Assembly: GCA_022822005.1 (NCBI GenBank) | Contig: JAJECO010000085.1 | Location: 1-64,000, forward strand | DNA: 64,000 nt | Reading direction: 5' to 3' | Source: Candidatus Poribacteria bacterium | GTDB taxonomy: Bacteria > Poribacteria > WGA-4E > PCPOR2b | Program-made: the position numbers and the translations under genes | Notes under the pieces: generated by a model | What the model was told of the DNA's origin: nothing | Databases searched by the model: none | What the model saw: the letters and a program-made list of their open reading frames with translations, nothing else | Part shown: positions 43,952 through 53,687 of the stretch, piece after piece | How the letters are laid out: each line of letters begins with the position of its first letter | Position numbering within the stretch: position 1 is the stretch's first letter

Positions 43952-46880
43952 AACCCTTCAATCCCTTAATTTCACAGATACTTTTGCTGACCGCCATATT
44001 GGTCCTCGTCCGGACGATGTCGAGTTAATGCTCCAAAAAGTTGGATATCCGTCGTTCGATGAACTAATTGAAGACGCTGTCCCGGCACATACCCGTTATT
44101 ACCAGCCACTGAATCTCAGTAAACCCCGGACCGAGTCTGAGATGCTTGCTGACTTGAAGGAGATTGCATTTCAGAATCAGGTCTTTCGATCTTTTATCGG
44201 GATGGGTTACTATAACTGCATTACGCCCCCTGTAATCCAGAGGAACATACTCGAGAACCCTGGCTGGTATACTGCATATACCCCGTATCAGGCAGAGATT
44301 GCACAAGGACGCCTTGAAGCGCTATTAAATTTTCAAACGATGATTATTGATCTGACTGGGCTGCCGATTGCGAATGCCTCGTTGTTGGACGAGAGTACAG
44401 CAGCGGCTGAGGCGATGGGAATGTGTCTTGCCCTCAGTAAGCGTGGTGCTAATAAGACTTTTTTTGTTTCTGAAACATGCCATCCCCAGACAATCGGAGT
44501 CTTGAAGACCCGTGCGGAACCACTAGGAATTGAGTTATTGATTGGAGATCATCGCACTGCGGTGTTTGACGCACCTCTCTTGGGTGCTCTTGTTCAGTAT
44601 CCGGCGAGCGACGGAACCGTTTATGACTATAACGACTTTGTTGAAAAAGTGCATAATGCCGACGGATTAGTAGCGGTTGCCACTGATCTCTTGAGCCTGA
44701 CGCTTTTGAAGCCACCCGGTGAATTTGATGCTGATATTGCGGTTGGATCCACCCAACGGTTTGGGGTGCCAATGGGATATGGCGGTCCCCACGCCGCGTT
44801 CCTGTCAACGAAAGAAAAATTTAAACGTAAGATGCCGGGTAGAATTGCGGGACTTTCGCAGGATGCAGAAGGGCATCCTGCGATTCGTCTCGCGCTTCAG
44901 ACGCGGGAACAACATATCCGTAGAGAACAGGCGACGAGTAACATCTGTACGGCACAAGTGCTCTTGGCAGTAGTGGCGAGCATGTATGCGGTTTATCACG
45001 GAGCACAAGGGCTTCGCGAAATTGCGGAACGTGTGCATCTGCTTACCAGTGTCCTCCGTGAAGGATTGAAGCGGATCGGATATGTGCTTGATGAGGGCTG
45101 TTACTTTGATACGTTCAGTCTTGATCTGAATTCAGTCCAAGAGTCAAGTTATAGCCCTGATAGCCGGACCAATCAACAGCTAGGACAGCCGCCTACTCTC
45201 GATGGTCTCTTATCCATTGCTCATACACATCAGATCAACTTCAGGATTTTCGACCACTCCCACGTCGGGATTTCACTTGATGAGACCACTTCCATTCAGG
45301 ATATCCGAGATCTGCTGGATGTATTCGCGTTAGGGAGGCCCCTGCCTTTCGAGGTCGAAGGTTTAATACTTCGGGCGCAATCGGAGATTCCCGAGCTATT
45401 GCAGCGAAAGAGTTCTTATCTCACTCATCCGATTTTTAACACCTACCACTCTGAAACAGAGATGTTGCGGTATATCCACAAGCTTGAGGAGAAGGATCTA
45501 TCTCTGACCACATCAATGATTCCGCTGGGATCTTGCACGATGAAGTTGAACGCTACCGTCGAAATGCTTCCCGTTACTTGGCAAGAGTTCAGTCAACTCC
45601 ATCCGTTTGCCCCCCTTGGACAGACGAGGGGGTATCAAATTCTGTTTGAACAACTCGAAGCGTGGTTGTCGGAACTGACCGGGTTTCCCGGCGTCTCTTT
45701 GCAACCCAATGCCGGATCGCAGGGAGAATATGCGGGGCTTCTGGTCATCCGAAAATACCATCAGTACCGTGGGGAAAAGCAGCGGGATGTTTGCCTAATC
45801 CCGCGGTCTGCGCACGGTACGAATCCTGCTAGTGCGGTCATGGTAGGTATGCGGGTAGTAGTGGTCGACTGCGACTATGAAGGGAACGTTGATCTTTTGG
45901 ACCTGCGAGCAAAAGCAGAGCAGCACAGTCAAGAACTGGCAGCAGCGATGGTTACCTATCCTTCAACCCACGGTGTATTCGAGGAAAATATCCGCGAGAT
46001 TTGCGAAATCGTTCATGAACATGGAGGGCAGGTCTACATGGACGGCGCAAATATGAACGCGATGATTGGACTATGCCGTCCAGGTGATTTTGGTCCAGAT
46101 GTATGTCATCTGAATCTGCACAAAACCTTTTGTATTCCGCACGGTGGCGGCGGCCCTGGAATGGGACCGATTGGTGTTAAAGCACACCTTGTTGCCTTTC
46201 TGCCAACCCATCCAGTTGTGCCGATCGGCAATAAAGAGGGAATTAGTCCAGTTTCAGCAGCCCCTTGGGGCAGCCCGAGTATCCTCCCAATCTCTTGGGG
46301 ATACATTGCAATGATGGGAGCGCGGGAACTCAAACGTGCAACTGAAACTGCCATCCTGAATGCAAATTACATTGCCAAGTGCTTGGGATCTCACTATTCG
46401 GTCCTTTACAAAGGGAGCAATGGTCTTGTCGCTCACGAATGTATCATTGATCTCCGTGATTTCAGGAAAACTGCCGGGATCGGGGCAACCGATGTCGCTA
46501 AGAGATTGATGGACTACGGCTTCCATGCACCTACTGTATCATTTCCGGTTGCGGAAACAATGATGATTGAGCCAACCGAAAGCGAATCAAAGAGGGAACT
46601 GGATCGCTTCTGCGAAGCGATGATCTTGATCCGGAAAGAAATCGCAGAGATTGAGAATGGCCAAGCCGATCCTTCCGACAACGTTCTCAAAAATGCGCCC
46701 CATACCGCAGCGCAAGCCATGCAAACCGAGTGGGGTCACGAGTATTCTCGAGAAAAGGCTGTTTTTCCTGCATCGTGGGTACAGGAACGCAAGTATTGGC
46801 CCCCCGTTGCACGGATTAACGAAGTTCAGGGAGATCGAAACCTGATCTGTTCTTGTCCGCCGATTGATTCTTACGCGTAG
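43944..46880 (+). CDS. gcvP: Glycine dehydrogenase (decarboxylating), single-chain P protein
   Basis: A 978-aa PLP enzyme that decarboxylates glycine and passes the aminomethyl group to GcvH. It is the fused form, in contrast with the split GcvPA/GcvPB of many Firmicutes. The N-terminal half has [14 protein letters not shown] and [33 protein letters not shown]. The C-terminal half carries the PLP lysine in [21 protein letters not shown]. The ATG at 43944 overlaps gcvH by 8 bases behind GAGG. The L protein (lipoamide dehydrogenase) is not in this window. Confidence 0.97.
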   Translation: MSKTLQSLNFTDTFADRHIGPRPDDVELMLQKVGYPSFDELIEDAVPAHTRYYQPLNLSKPRTESEMLADLKEIAFQNQVFRSFIGMGYYNCITPPVIQRNILENPGWYTAYTPYQAEIAQGRLEALLNFQTMIIDLTGLPIANASLLDESTAAAEAMGMCLALSKRGANKTFFVSETCHPQTIGVLKTRAEPLGIELLIGDHRTAVFDAPLLGALVQYPASDGTVYDYNDFVEKVHNADGLVAVATDLLSLTLLKPPGEFDADIAVGSTQRFGVPMGYGGPHAAFLSTKEKFKRKMPGRIAGLSQDAEGHPAIRLALQTREQHIRREQATSNICTAQVLLAVVASMYAVYHGAQGLREIAERVHLLTSVLREGLKRIGYVLDEGCYFDTFSLDLNSVQESSYSPDSRTNQQLGQPPTLDGLLSIAHTHQINFRIFDHSHVGISLDETTSIQDIRDLLDVFALGRPLPFEVEGLILRAQSEIPELLQRKSSYLTHPIFNTYHSETEMLRYIHKLEEKDLSLTTSMIPLGSCTMKLNATVEMLPVTWQEFSQLHPFAPLGQTRGYQILFEQLEAWLSELTGFPGVSLQPNAGSQGEYAGLLVIRKYHQYRGEKQRDVCLIPRSAHGTNPASAVMVGMRVVVVDCDYEGNVDLLDLRAKAEQHSQELAAAMVTYPSTHGVFEENIREICEIVHEHGGQVYMDGANMNAMIGLCRPGDFGPDVCHLNLHKTFCIPHGGGGPGMGPIGVKAHLVAFLPTHPVVPIGNKEGISPVSAAPWGSPSILPISWGYIAMMGARELKRATETAILNANYIAKCLGSHYSVLYKGSNGLVAHECIIDLRDFRKTAGIGATDVAKRLMDYGFHAPTVSFPVAETMMIEPTESESKRELDRFCEAMILIRKEIAEIENGQADPSDNVLKNAPHTAAQAMQTEWGHEYSREKAVFPASWVQERKYWPPVARINEVQGDRNLICSCPPIDSYA

Positions 46881-46982
46881 AAGTTACGCAGGGTGATCTG
46901 TCTTCGATGCTGCGGATTTTGATAAAATATATAAACACGACAATCCTAACATCCATCTTAGTTGACATAAGTAAATAAACCA

Positions 46983-48380
46983 ATGAAAGCAATTATTATT
47001 GGCGCAGGAGAGGTCGGATTTCATACAGCGAAACTCTTGATAGCGGACAATAACGATGTCATTCTCATTGACCAATCGAAAGAGGCTTGTCAGCGTGTTC
47101 AAGAACAGTTAGATCTAATAACACTCGAAGGATCGGGGGCTTCACCGCCTTTGTTAGTAGAGGCTGGTATTAAAGAAGCAGAGCTCCTAATGGCGGTGAC
47201 AAATTCCGATGAAATTAATATGCTGGCGTGCGTGATTGCCTCCCGACATGGCGTCAAGACAAAGGTGGCGCGTGTCTCCAATCCCGACTATTTTGTCAAT
47301 GAGACAGATTTATCTCCGAAGGATATCGGGATTAACTTGCTGATCAATCCCGAACAACTGTGTGCCGAAGAATTCTATCGACTACTGAATATCCCAGAAG
47401 CCCGCGAAATCGTCGAGTTTGAAGACGGCAAAGTACAACTGGTCGCGTTCCAGGTAAAACCCACCAATCCACTTCGAGGTACACCCCTCACCCGCCTAGC
47501 AGATCACGGCATCCCCTCCGATCTGCGGGTTACTGCAATTAAACGTAACGATGGTACGACAATCGTGCCCAAAGGTCGCGACTTCATTAGTGAAGGGGAG
47601 GAAGTATTTGTCATTGGTAGTCGTGAATCAACCTCGCGGCTGCTTGAGTTGTCGGGAGTCTCCTTAAATCAAAAAATCCGTCGTGTCATTATCGTCGGTG
47701 CGGAACGGATTGGAATCTCCCTTGCACAAATCCTTGAGAAAGATGGTACGCAGGTCAAAATAATTGAAGCTGATCGGGGAAAGGCTGAGGCTGCGTCAAC
47801 AATCTTGAGAAAAACGACTGTCCTATACGGTGACTACCTTAGTCCCGGCTTCTTGGAAGAGGCAGGAGTTGATGGAGTAGATGGATTTGTGTCTGTAACT
47901 GGTGATGATGAAAATGATGTCATGGCTTGTGTAACAGCCAAGCAGCACGGAGCAGTCCGGGTGCTTGCCCTAGTCCAAAAACCACGTTACCTGCCCATTT
48001 TGGAAAATATTCCAACCCTCGATGCTGCCGTGAGTCGTCATCTGACAGCGGTCAGCAATATTCTCCGTCTTGTCCGCCGAGGTCAAATTGTCTCAGCAGC
48101 GTCACTCCGTGAGATTGACGCTGAAGTAATTGAACTCGTTGCCGGGCCAAATTCGCAGATTACCTACAACGAGATCCAAAACTTGGGCGGAATGCTGCCC
48201 GACGATGTCCTGATTGGCGCGATCGTGCGACAGAACCGGGTCCTTATCCCGACCGGACAAAGTGTGATCCAAGCAGGCGATCGCGTGATAATCTTCACCA
48301 TGCCCGACTCTATTCCTGTTGTTGAAAAGCTTTTTGTAGAACCAAAGATGAAGCGTTTTCTTGGTCAAAAAAGAAAATGA
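46983..48380 (+). CDS. trkA: Trk potassium uptake regulatory subunit TrkA
   Basis: A 465-aa cytoplasmic regulator with two RCK/KTN domains, each with an NAD-binding Rossmann fold (IIIGAGEVGFHTAKLL; VIIVGAERIGISLAQIL) followed by TrkA-C domains (about 140-225 and 385-465). It binds NAD(H) or ATP and gates the TrkH pore encoded next. Length matches E. coli TrkA (458 aa). The 102-bp upstream gap is A/T-rich around 46917-46940 and probably contains the promoter. Confidence 0.95.
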   Translation: MKAIIIGAGEVGFHTAKLLIADNNDVILIDQSKEACQRVQEQLDLITLEGSGASPPLLVEAGIKEAELLMAVTNSDEINMLACVIASRHGVKTKVARVSNPDYFVNETDLSPKDIGINLLINPEQLCAEEFYRLLNIPEAREIVEFEDGKVQLVAFQVKPTNPLRGTPLTRLADHGIPSDLRVTAIKRNDGTTIVPKGRDFISEGEEVFVIGSRESTSRLLELSGVSLNQKIRRVIIVGAERIGISLAQILEKDGTQVKIIEADRGKAEAASTILRKTTVLYGDYLSPGFLEEAGVDGVDGFVSVTGDDENDVMACVTAKQHGAVRVLALVQKPRYLPILENIPTLDAAVSRHLTAVSNILRLVRRGQIVSAASLREIDAEVIELVAGPNSQITYNEIQNLGGMLPDDVLIGAIVRQNRVLIPTGQSVIQAGDRVIIFTMPDSIPVVEKLFVEPKMKRFLGQKRK

Positions 48381-49893
48381 CCCCTCCCATGATACCGTGA
48401 ATCTAAAATTAGTTCTATATACGCTCGGTAACCTGTTGATTTGCCTCTCTGTGGCAATGCTATGTCCCTTACTTATCGCCCTATACCGTGGGACCGCGGA
48501 TGGAGAGTCTGACCTGCGAGCATTTGTTCTCTCTCTTTGTACTACACTCATTGTTGGGTTAGTATTACGTCTGACGACTAAATCCAACCGAGAGCTTGGT
48601 AACAAAGAAGGGGTTGCAGTTGTCTCGTTAGGCTGGACTGTTACAGCGTTGTTTGGATCGCTGCCGTATCTTTTCGAGCGTGTATTTGCAGAGGAAGGTA
48701 GAAATTGGCTGGTTGAGTTCTCATTTTGCTATTTTGAATCCATGTCCGGTTTCACAACGACGGGGGCGACTGTTCTCTCTGACATTGAGCGCCTGACGGA
48801 TGCTATGCTGTTCTGGCGCAGCCTGACACATTGGCTGGGTGGGATGGGAATTGTCGTGCTCGCTTTAGCCATCTTGCCGATGTTGGGAGTGGGTGGGATG
48901 CAGCTCTATCGTGCCGAAGTGCCTGGACCCCAGAAAGACCGCCTGACACCACGCATCGCGCAGACTGCAAAGCTGCTTTGGGGTGTGTATGTCCTTATCT
49001 CTGTTGTCGAAATGCTACTGCTCTGGCTCGGTGGGATGACGTGGTTTGATGCCTTGTGTCACACCTTCGGAACGATGGCAACCGGTGGCTTTTCAACCCA
49101 AAATTTGAGTATTGGTCAATATAACAGTGTCTACTTCGATGTTGTTATTATTATCTTTATGTTCCTCGCCGGAACAAACTTCTCCCTACACTACCGCGCC
49201 TTACGCGGCGACTTCAAAAGCTACATCAGGGATTCGGAGTTCCGTTTTTATGGTTTGACACTGTTTCTGTGCATAAGCTTGATTGTTTGGAACACAATGA
49301 CCGCAACGGTTGGCGGTCAGGTTATTTTTGAATCATTTGGAACCGCCTTGCGTTACGCTGCTTTTCAGGTTGTATCAATCATTACAACGACCGGCTACGG
49401 AACCTTCGACTTTGAACAATGGCCTGCGCTTTCGCAGTTTGTTTTGCTTATACTGATGTTTTTCGGTGGCTGTGCAGGTTCAACAGGTGGTGGGATGAAG
49501 CACGTCCGTCTTCTGCTACTTATCAAACAGGGATATGTCGAAGTTAAGCGCCTCATATTGCCACATGCAGTACTCCCAGTTAAACTTGGTGACCGAGTTG
49601 TTCCGCAAGAGGTGATGAGACACATTCTCGGCTTTTTCTTTCTCTTTATCGGAATTTTCGCAATCGTTACCTGCATCATGGCGGCGTTGGGATTAGATCT
49701 TATTAGTGCTGCTGCTACTACTATCGCAACCATGGGAAATATAGGTCCCGGCCTTGGATCTGTTGGTCCCATTGACAACTACGCACATATCCCTACACTC
49801 GGCAAATTTATTCTTTCTTTTTGCATGTTGTTAGGACGGTTAGAGCTATATACAGTCTTGGTTTTATTCGCTCCACAACTGTGGCGACGATAA
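48361..49893 (+). CDS. trkH: Trk potassium transporter pore TrkH
   Basis: A 510-aa membrane protein of the SKT superfamily. It has four pore-loop filters: SGFTTTGATV, TMATGGFST, ITTTGYGTF and ATMGNIGPG. About ten transmembrane helices separate these loops. It conducts K+ and is controlled by TrkA, whose gene it overlaps by 20 bases. The TTG at 48361 and GTG at 48397 are both possible starts; neither has a clear ribosome site, so translation is likely coupled to trkA. Confidence 0.94.
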   Translation: MVKKENDPSHDTVNLKLVLYTLGNLLICLSVAMLCPLLIALYRGTADGESDLRAFVLSLCTTLIVGLVLRLTTKSNRELGNKEGVAVVSLGWTVTALFGSLPYLFERVFAEEGRNWLVEFSFCYFESMSGFTTTGATVLSDIERLTDAMLFWRSLTHWLGGMGIVVLALAILPMLGVGGMQLYRAEVPGPQKDRLTPRIAQTAKLLWGVYVLISVVEMLLLWLGGMTWFDALCHTFGTMATGGFSTQNLSIGQYNSVYFDVVIIIFMFLAGTNFSLHYRALRGDFKSYIRDSEFRFYGLTLFLCISLIVWNTMTATVGGQVIFESFGTALRYAAFQVVSIITTTGYGTFDFEQWPALSQFVLLILMFFGGCAGSTGGGMKHVRLLLLIKQGYVEVKRLILPHAVLPVKLGDRVVPQEVMRHILGFFFLFIGIFAIVTCIMAALGLDLISAAATTIATMGNIGPGLGSVGPIDNYAHIPTLGKFILSFCMLLGRLELYTVLVLFAPQLWRR

Positions 49894-49914
49894 ACACTAA
49901 AGCAGAAAAAAACA

Positions 49915-50406
49915 ATGATTGACCCAGTCTACATGAACGTTCTGCGCCGAATCCACGCACGATTGTCGGATACATATGTTAATTGGGTTGTCACAGGGAG
50001 TCTCGGTTTTGCTCTTCAGGGGGTTCCCGTACAACCTAATGATATTGACATCCAAACCGACGAAGTAGGTGCTTATCAAATAGAAAGCCTCTTTTCGGAC
50101 GTGGTAATCAGGGAAGTCAAGTTTTCCGCTACTGAGCGGATTAAATCTCACTTTGGTGCACTGCAAATTGACGGGATCCAGGTAGAGATCATGGGAGACA
50201 TTCAGAAAAAGGGAACAGATGGCACTTGGGAGGAACCTGTAGATCCGGCACATTATAGGCGAATGGTAGACGTTGACGGATTGCTTGTGCCCGTTCTATC
50301 GTTAGAATACGAATACCAAGCCTATCTAAAGTTCGGAAGGGTTGAAAGAGCAAAAATGTTAAGGCGGTGGCTTGACGATGAAGGGGATCACAACAATCTC
50401 GTTTGA
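49915..50406 (+). CDS. Nucleotidyltransferase-fold protein
   Basis: A 163-aa protein of the polymerase-beta-like nucleotidyltransferase superfamily. The conserved GS pair lies at 28-29 (VTGSLGFALQG) and the metal-binding D-x-D at Asp43/Asp45 (NDIDIQTD). No HEPN-type toxin gene is adjacent, so a toxin-antitoxin system is not supported. It overlaps the following HAD phosphatase gene by 29 bases, so they are coupled. Ligand unknown; could be a MNT/DUF6036-like enzyme. Confidence 0.7.
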   Translation: MIDPVYMNVLRRIHARLSDTYVNWVVTGSLGFALQGVPVQPNDIDIQTDEVGAYQIESLFSDVVIREVKFSATERIKSHFGALQIDGIQVEIMGDIQKKGTDGTWEEPVDPAHYRRMVDVDGLLVPVLSLEYEYQAYLKFGRVERAKMLRRWLDDEGDHNNLV

Positions 50407-51073
50407 TGCGGATGGTACGCTGTGGGATTTTGAGAGTGTGATGCGTCACGCGCTCGGGTGTGCGTTGGAGGAGCTCCGCCGCCTGGTTCCCTCTGCTCCT
50501 GACTCTCTCTCCATTGAAACGCTAATTGCCATTCGAGATCAGGTCGCGGCGGAACATAAAGACAGAGGATTGACGCACGAAGCAATTCGGGTTGAAGCGT
50601 TCAAGCGAACCCTTCAATTTATTCGGAATCCTGACGACGACCTTGCCGCTCATCTCAATACACTGTACCTGAAACATCGGTTTGAGGACATTCAGCTCTT
50701 CGACGATGTGCTCCCCGCGCTGAATGCACTGCGAGGCGATTATACAATGGGGCTTCTCTCCAATGGCAATACCTATCCGGAACGTTGCGGGTTAGAGGGC
50801 TACTTTCAATTCGTGATATTTGCTCAAGACTACGGCATCCAAAAGCCCGATCCGCGGCTCTTTGAGATTGCTATTGAGCATGCAGGGTGCACAAAACACC
50901 AGTTACTACATGTTGGTGATTCCTTCCGAAATGACATCGTTGGTGCAAAGCAAGCTGGCGTGAAATCTATCTGGCTAAATCGTCAAGGCGAAAATAAGGA
51001 AACAGGGAAGCAACACGACTTTGAAATATCATCTTTGAGGGAACTGACAGGTCTTCTTGAGAATTTCATATAA
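50378..51073 (+). CDS. HAD-superfamily hydrolase
   Basis: A 231-aa phosphatase of the HAD family. Motif I is FDADGTLWDFE with nucleophile Asp10, motif II LLSNGNTYPE, motif III lysine in GIQKPDPRLFE and motif IV HVGDSFRNDIVGAKQAG. A helical cap (about 20-85) suggests subfamily IA, acting on a small phosphorylated metabolite. It could also be a haloacid dehalogenase-type enzyme. The ATG at 50378 is inside the nucleotidyltransferase gene. Confidence 0.85.
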   Translation: MKGITTISFDADGTLWDFESVMRHALGCALEELRRLVPSAPDSLSIETLIAIRDQVAAEHKDRGLTHEAIRVEAFKRTLQFIRNPDDDLAAHLNTLYLKHRFEDIQLFDDVLPALNALRGDYTMGLLSNGNTYPERCGLEGYFQFVIFAQDYGIQKPDPRLFEIAIEHAGCTKHQLLHVGDSFRNDIVGAKQAGVKSIWLNRQGENKETGKQHDFEISSLRELTGLLENFI

Positions 51074-51121
51074 CCGTCAAATAGTCTTGCGTGAGCGTAA
51101 ATTATCCAAAGGAGGATAAAC

Positions 51122-52198
51122 ATGGCACAACTTTTTGGAAATCAGTATACTAAGCAGCAGCTGTTGGAGTTGGTCGGGGACATGACCCAACTGGCAGGTG
51201 CCCGCCGAGCAGAGTTGGTCGAGGGAAACGAACGGGGCTCCGATCTAATCGAAGTGTTCAACGCTTCTGGTCTTTGTTTTTCGGTCCTGCCGGGGCGTTC
51301 CCTTGATGTTGCCTCTGCCCATTACAAGGGGATGTCCTTGGGCTTTCGTGGCAACACTGGTGATGTGGGGCCCGCCTTTTACGAACCCCAAGGCTATGGA
51401 TGGATGCGCGGCTTTTTTGGCGGACTGGTAACCAGTTGCGGCATGATATTCACCGGCCATCCTGAGGTGGATCCCGAAGAAGAAGACGAGGAACTTGGGC
51501 TTCACGGTCGCCTCTCCTTTATTCCAGCTAAAGGCGCGGTTGCTGAGTGTGGCTGGGAAGGGGAAGACTACGTTGTGCGTGTTCGAGGAAAGATGCGTGA
51601 GGCAGTGGTCTTCGGGACAAATCTGGAACTAACCCGAGAAATTTCTACAGCACTCGGCGAAAAATGTTTGCGGATTTATGATCGCATTGAGAATCTAAGT
51701 GTAGACCCTTCGCCGTTGATGTTTGTCTACCATACGAACCCCGGCTTTCCAATCTTGAATGCTGGCAGCCGTGTGCTAATCAATAGCGAGAAGAGCACAG
51801 AATGGTTGGAAGACCGCGAAGTCAGTCCTGAAGATTATGCAGTGGCACTTGGACCACAGCAGGAAGCACACGACGATGTCTACATACACCGACCCATCGC
51901 AGACCAGGAAGGGAACGTACATATCGGACTGATTAACGACGATCTACAACTCGGCCTTTACTGGAAATTCCCTATTGAAGAGATGCCTATCGTTACCCAT
52001 TGGCAACATTTCCACAGGGGCACGTATGTAACCGGCATCGAACCCGGCAATGTCAGTATGCTCGGACGCGCTTGGAATCGCAAATACGGGTATTTACAAC
52101 ATATCCAGCCCGGCGAGATCCGAGAATTTCATCTGGAAATCGGCATTCTGGAGGGTGAGGACGAAATTCGTGCGCTGGAGCAGCAGATTGGTGGGTAG
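51122..52198 (+). CDS. DUF4432 aldose-1-epimerase-like protein
   Basis: A 358-aa beta-sandwich protein of the galactose-mutarotase-like superfamily (DUF4432). Its recognisable segments are VLPGRSLDVASAHYKGMSLGF, FGGLVTSCGM, GLHGRLSFIPAK, FVYHTNPGFPIL and HFHRGTYVTGIEPGN, the last with conserved His and Glu. AAAGGAGG precedes the ATG. Probably acts on a sugar or sugar acid in the cytoplasm, in line with the other sugar enzymes in the window. Substrate unknown. Confidence 0.8.
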   Translation: MAQLFGNQYTKQQLLELVGDMTQLAGARRAELVEGNERGSDLIEVFNASGLCFSVLPGRSLDVASAHYKGMSLGFRGNTGDVGPAFYEPQGYGWMRGFFGGLVTSCGMIFTGHPEVDPEEEDEELGLHGRLSFIPAKGAVAECGWEGEDYVVRVRGKMREAVVFGTNLELTREISTALGEKCLRIYDRIENLSVDPSPLMFVYHTNPGFPILNAGSRVLINSEKSTEWLEDREVSPEDYAVALGPQQEAHDDVYIHRPIADQEGNVHIGLINDDLQLGLYWKFPIEEMPIVTHWQHFHRGTYVTGIEPGNVSMLGRAWNRKYGYLQHIQPGEIREFHLEIGILEGEDEIRALEQQIGG

Positions 52199-52225
52199 TC
52201 GTCTGGTTACCGAATCAGTGAAAAA

Positions 52226-52693
52226 CTACTTGAACTGGTGTTCACATTCCCGGCACTTCCATCTTTTCTTGAAGAATGGAAGGGGTACAGTTAGAAGGAC
52301 CCACGAAGCAAACACCAGACGGCGCGAGAATTTCTCGTAATACACATCTGCTGAACTACATTGCGGACAGCAAACATCGTTGGCATCTTCATTTCCCTGA
52401 TCCGTTTCAAAATCTGCCGGGGCTAACTCCTCCCCAGTTGCGTCGGGATTTGAAATAACTTGGAGGATTTCGTTTGCTCGCTCGACATCTGCTGCCCTTA
52501 TCCGTACCCCAACACCACCAATGGCATTTGAGTAGAGCCAATTCATAGTAACGGTGTGCTCGTTGGTGAGAAAACACTCTATTCCTTCCGACTCCAACCA
52601 CGCGACAACCGGATCTGCTTCGGTCGGATGACTAAATGTAGCGACTGTTATGAGATCGTCTGCGCCTGTGTTGGGGTTCACAGTAGCTGACAT
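52226..52693 (-). CDS. DUF2007 domain protein with C-terminal zinc ribbon
   Basis: A 155-aa protein. The N-terminal DUF2007 signal-transduction-like domain (LITVATFSHPTEADPVVAWLESEGIE) is followed by a C-terminal zinc-ribbon of two cysteine pairs: CCPQCSSADVYYEK and WKCRECEHQFK. Between the pairs is a hydrophobic stretch (LVFASWVLLTVPLPFF) that may be a membrane-associated or buried hairpin. CAGGAG precedes the ATG. Role unknown; possibly regulatory or a metal sensor. Convergent with DUF4432 and separated by 27 bp. Confidence 0.7.
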   Translation of the reverse strand: MSATVNPNTGADDLITVATFSHPTEADPVVAWLESEGIECFLTNEHTVTMNWLYSNAIGGVGVRIRAADVERANEILQVISNPDATGEELAPADFETDQGNEDANDVCCPQCSSADVYYEKFSRRLVFASWVLLTVPLPFFKKRWKCRECEHQFK

Positions 52694-52771
52694 TTTTCAA
52701 CTCCTGTATCGAAACCTGCTGATTGCCACTAGAGTTAGAAGCGCGAAACTTATTTGGATTTGCTACTAAAG

Positions 52772-53614
52772 TCACAATTTTTCATGGATGAACGAATCCA
52801 GATGTGTCTGAAGATCTGTCACCTTACACTTACAGAGTAAACTTGGGTATGGAAACTCTCCGGTCTTTCTAAACTCTTGAGCGTTACGTAGGTGAAGACC
52901 TCCCCGACGATCTCGAAATTGTCCCCACCATTCAGAGTGATTATTGCAGACCATCGGCTTCGCGCTCAGCCGCCACGAATCAGGGAATAAGAGCGAGAAA
53001 GGAGGAAAGGCGTTTAGCCAAGATCCACACGAAATATACCTCATATCGGGGTTTTCTTGTTTGCAATTTTCTACCAACCGACACAGCGATTTGGCTAATA
53101 CCTGTAACTGCTGGAAAGGAGACTGGGGTTGTACTACGCTTTTGAAGTGAAGGGCAACACACTCTTGTCCTTGAATATGCTTAGTTCGCCAGAAACAGCC
53201 GTAATGCACATCGCCATCTCCATCAAGCCATTGACAAGAATGGTGCAGATGTTCTTCCTCGGAACGTCTTACACAACCACACGGGTGGCAAGAACCTTCC
53301 TGTTGATACTCATCGTCGATTGCTCCTTCGATAAAAGGTTGTAATAGCTCAATTCCTTCCCGTTCAAAGCCATTAACCTCACGATTATAACAGTTCAACA
53401 ACCGGTGTATCTTAACCTCTACCTCAGACCAGAACTGTTTGCCGGTGTACCAGATAATCCGGACCCTACGCAGAACTGCTTCATGAGGGTCGATTTCTGT
53501 GTTGTTAACGAGATAATGAATATACCACAACTTAAGACGAATAATCTCAAAATGGTATTCTCTAATCGCCTCATACTGGACTAAAGCAGGTTTTCTCTCG
53601 CTTACTTTGTCCAT
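52772..53614 (-). CDS. Unrecognised Cys/His-rich protein
   Basis: A 280-aa protein that I do not recognise. It has an N-terminal helical region (residues about 1-75, with several aromatic residues). In the middle is a cysteine/histidine-rich stretch, CHPCGCVRRSEEEHLHHSCQW (about 118-138), that could bind zinc or an iron-sulfur cluster. A C-terminal half has further isolated cysteines (VENCKQEN, SCGSW, MVCNNH, LLCKCK). AAGGAAA precedes the ATG, supporting translation. No transmembrane helix or signal peptide. It is not in an obvious operon; function unknown. Confidence 0.55.
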   Translation of the reverse strand: MDKVSERKPALVQYEAIREYHFEIIRLKLWYIHYLVNNTEIDPHEAVLRRVRIIWYTGKQFWSEVEVKIHRLLNCYNREVNGFEREGIELLQPFIEGAIDDEYQQEGSCHPCGCVRRSEEEHLHHSCQWLDGDGDVHYGCFWRTKHIQGQECVALHFKSVVQPQSPFQQLQVLAKSLCRLVENCKQENPDMRYISCGSWLNAFPPFSLLFPDSWRLSAKPMVCNNHSEWWGQFRDRRGGLHLRNAQEFRKTGEFPYPSLLCKCKVTDLQTHLDSFIHEKL

Positions 53615-53687
53615 TCTTAAACTTTTCCTTTTTCGGTAGCTTTCGACTCTGGGGACTTTCTTTACAGCAAATAAGGTTACTTGCTAA

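Noticed and set aside
49915-50406. Antitoxin of a MNT/HEPN toxin-antitoxin pair
   Set aside because: No HEPN-type gene lies on either side; the neighbours are trkH and a HAD phosphatase.
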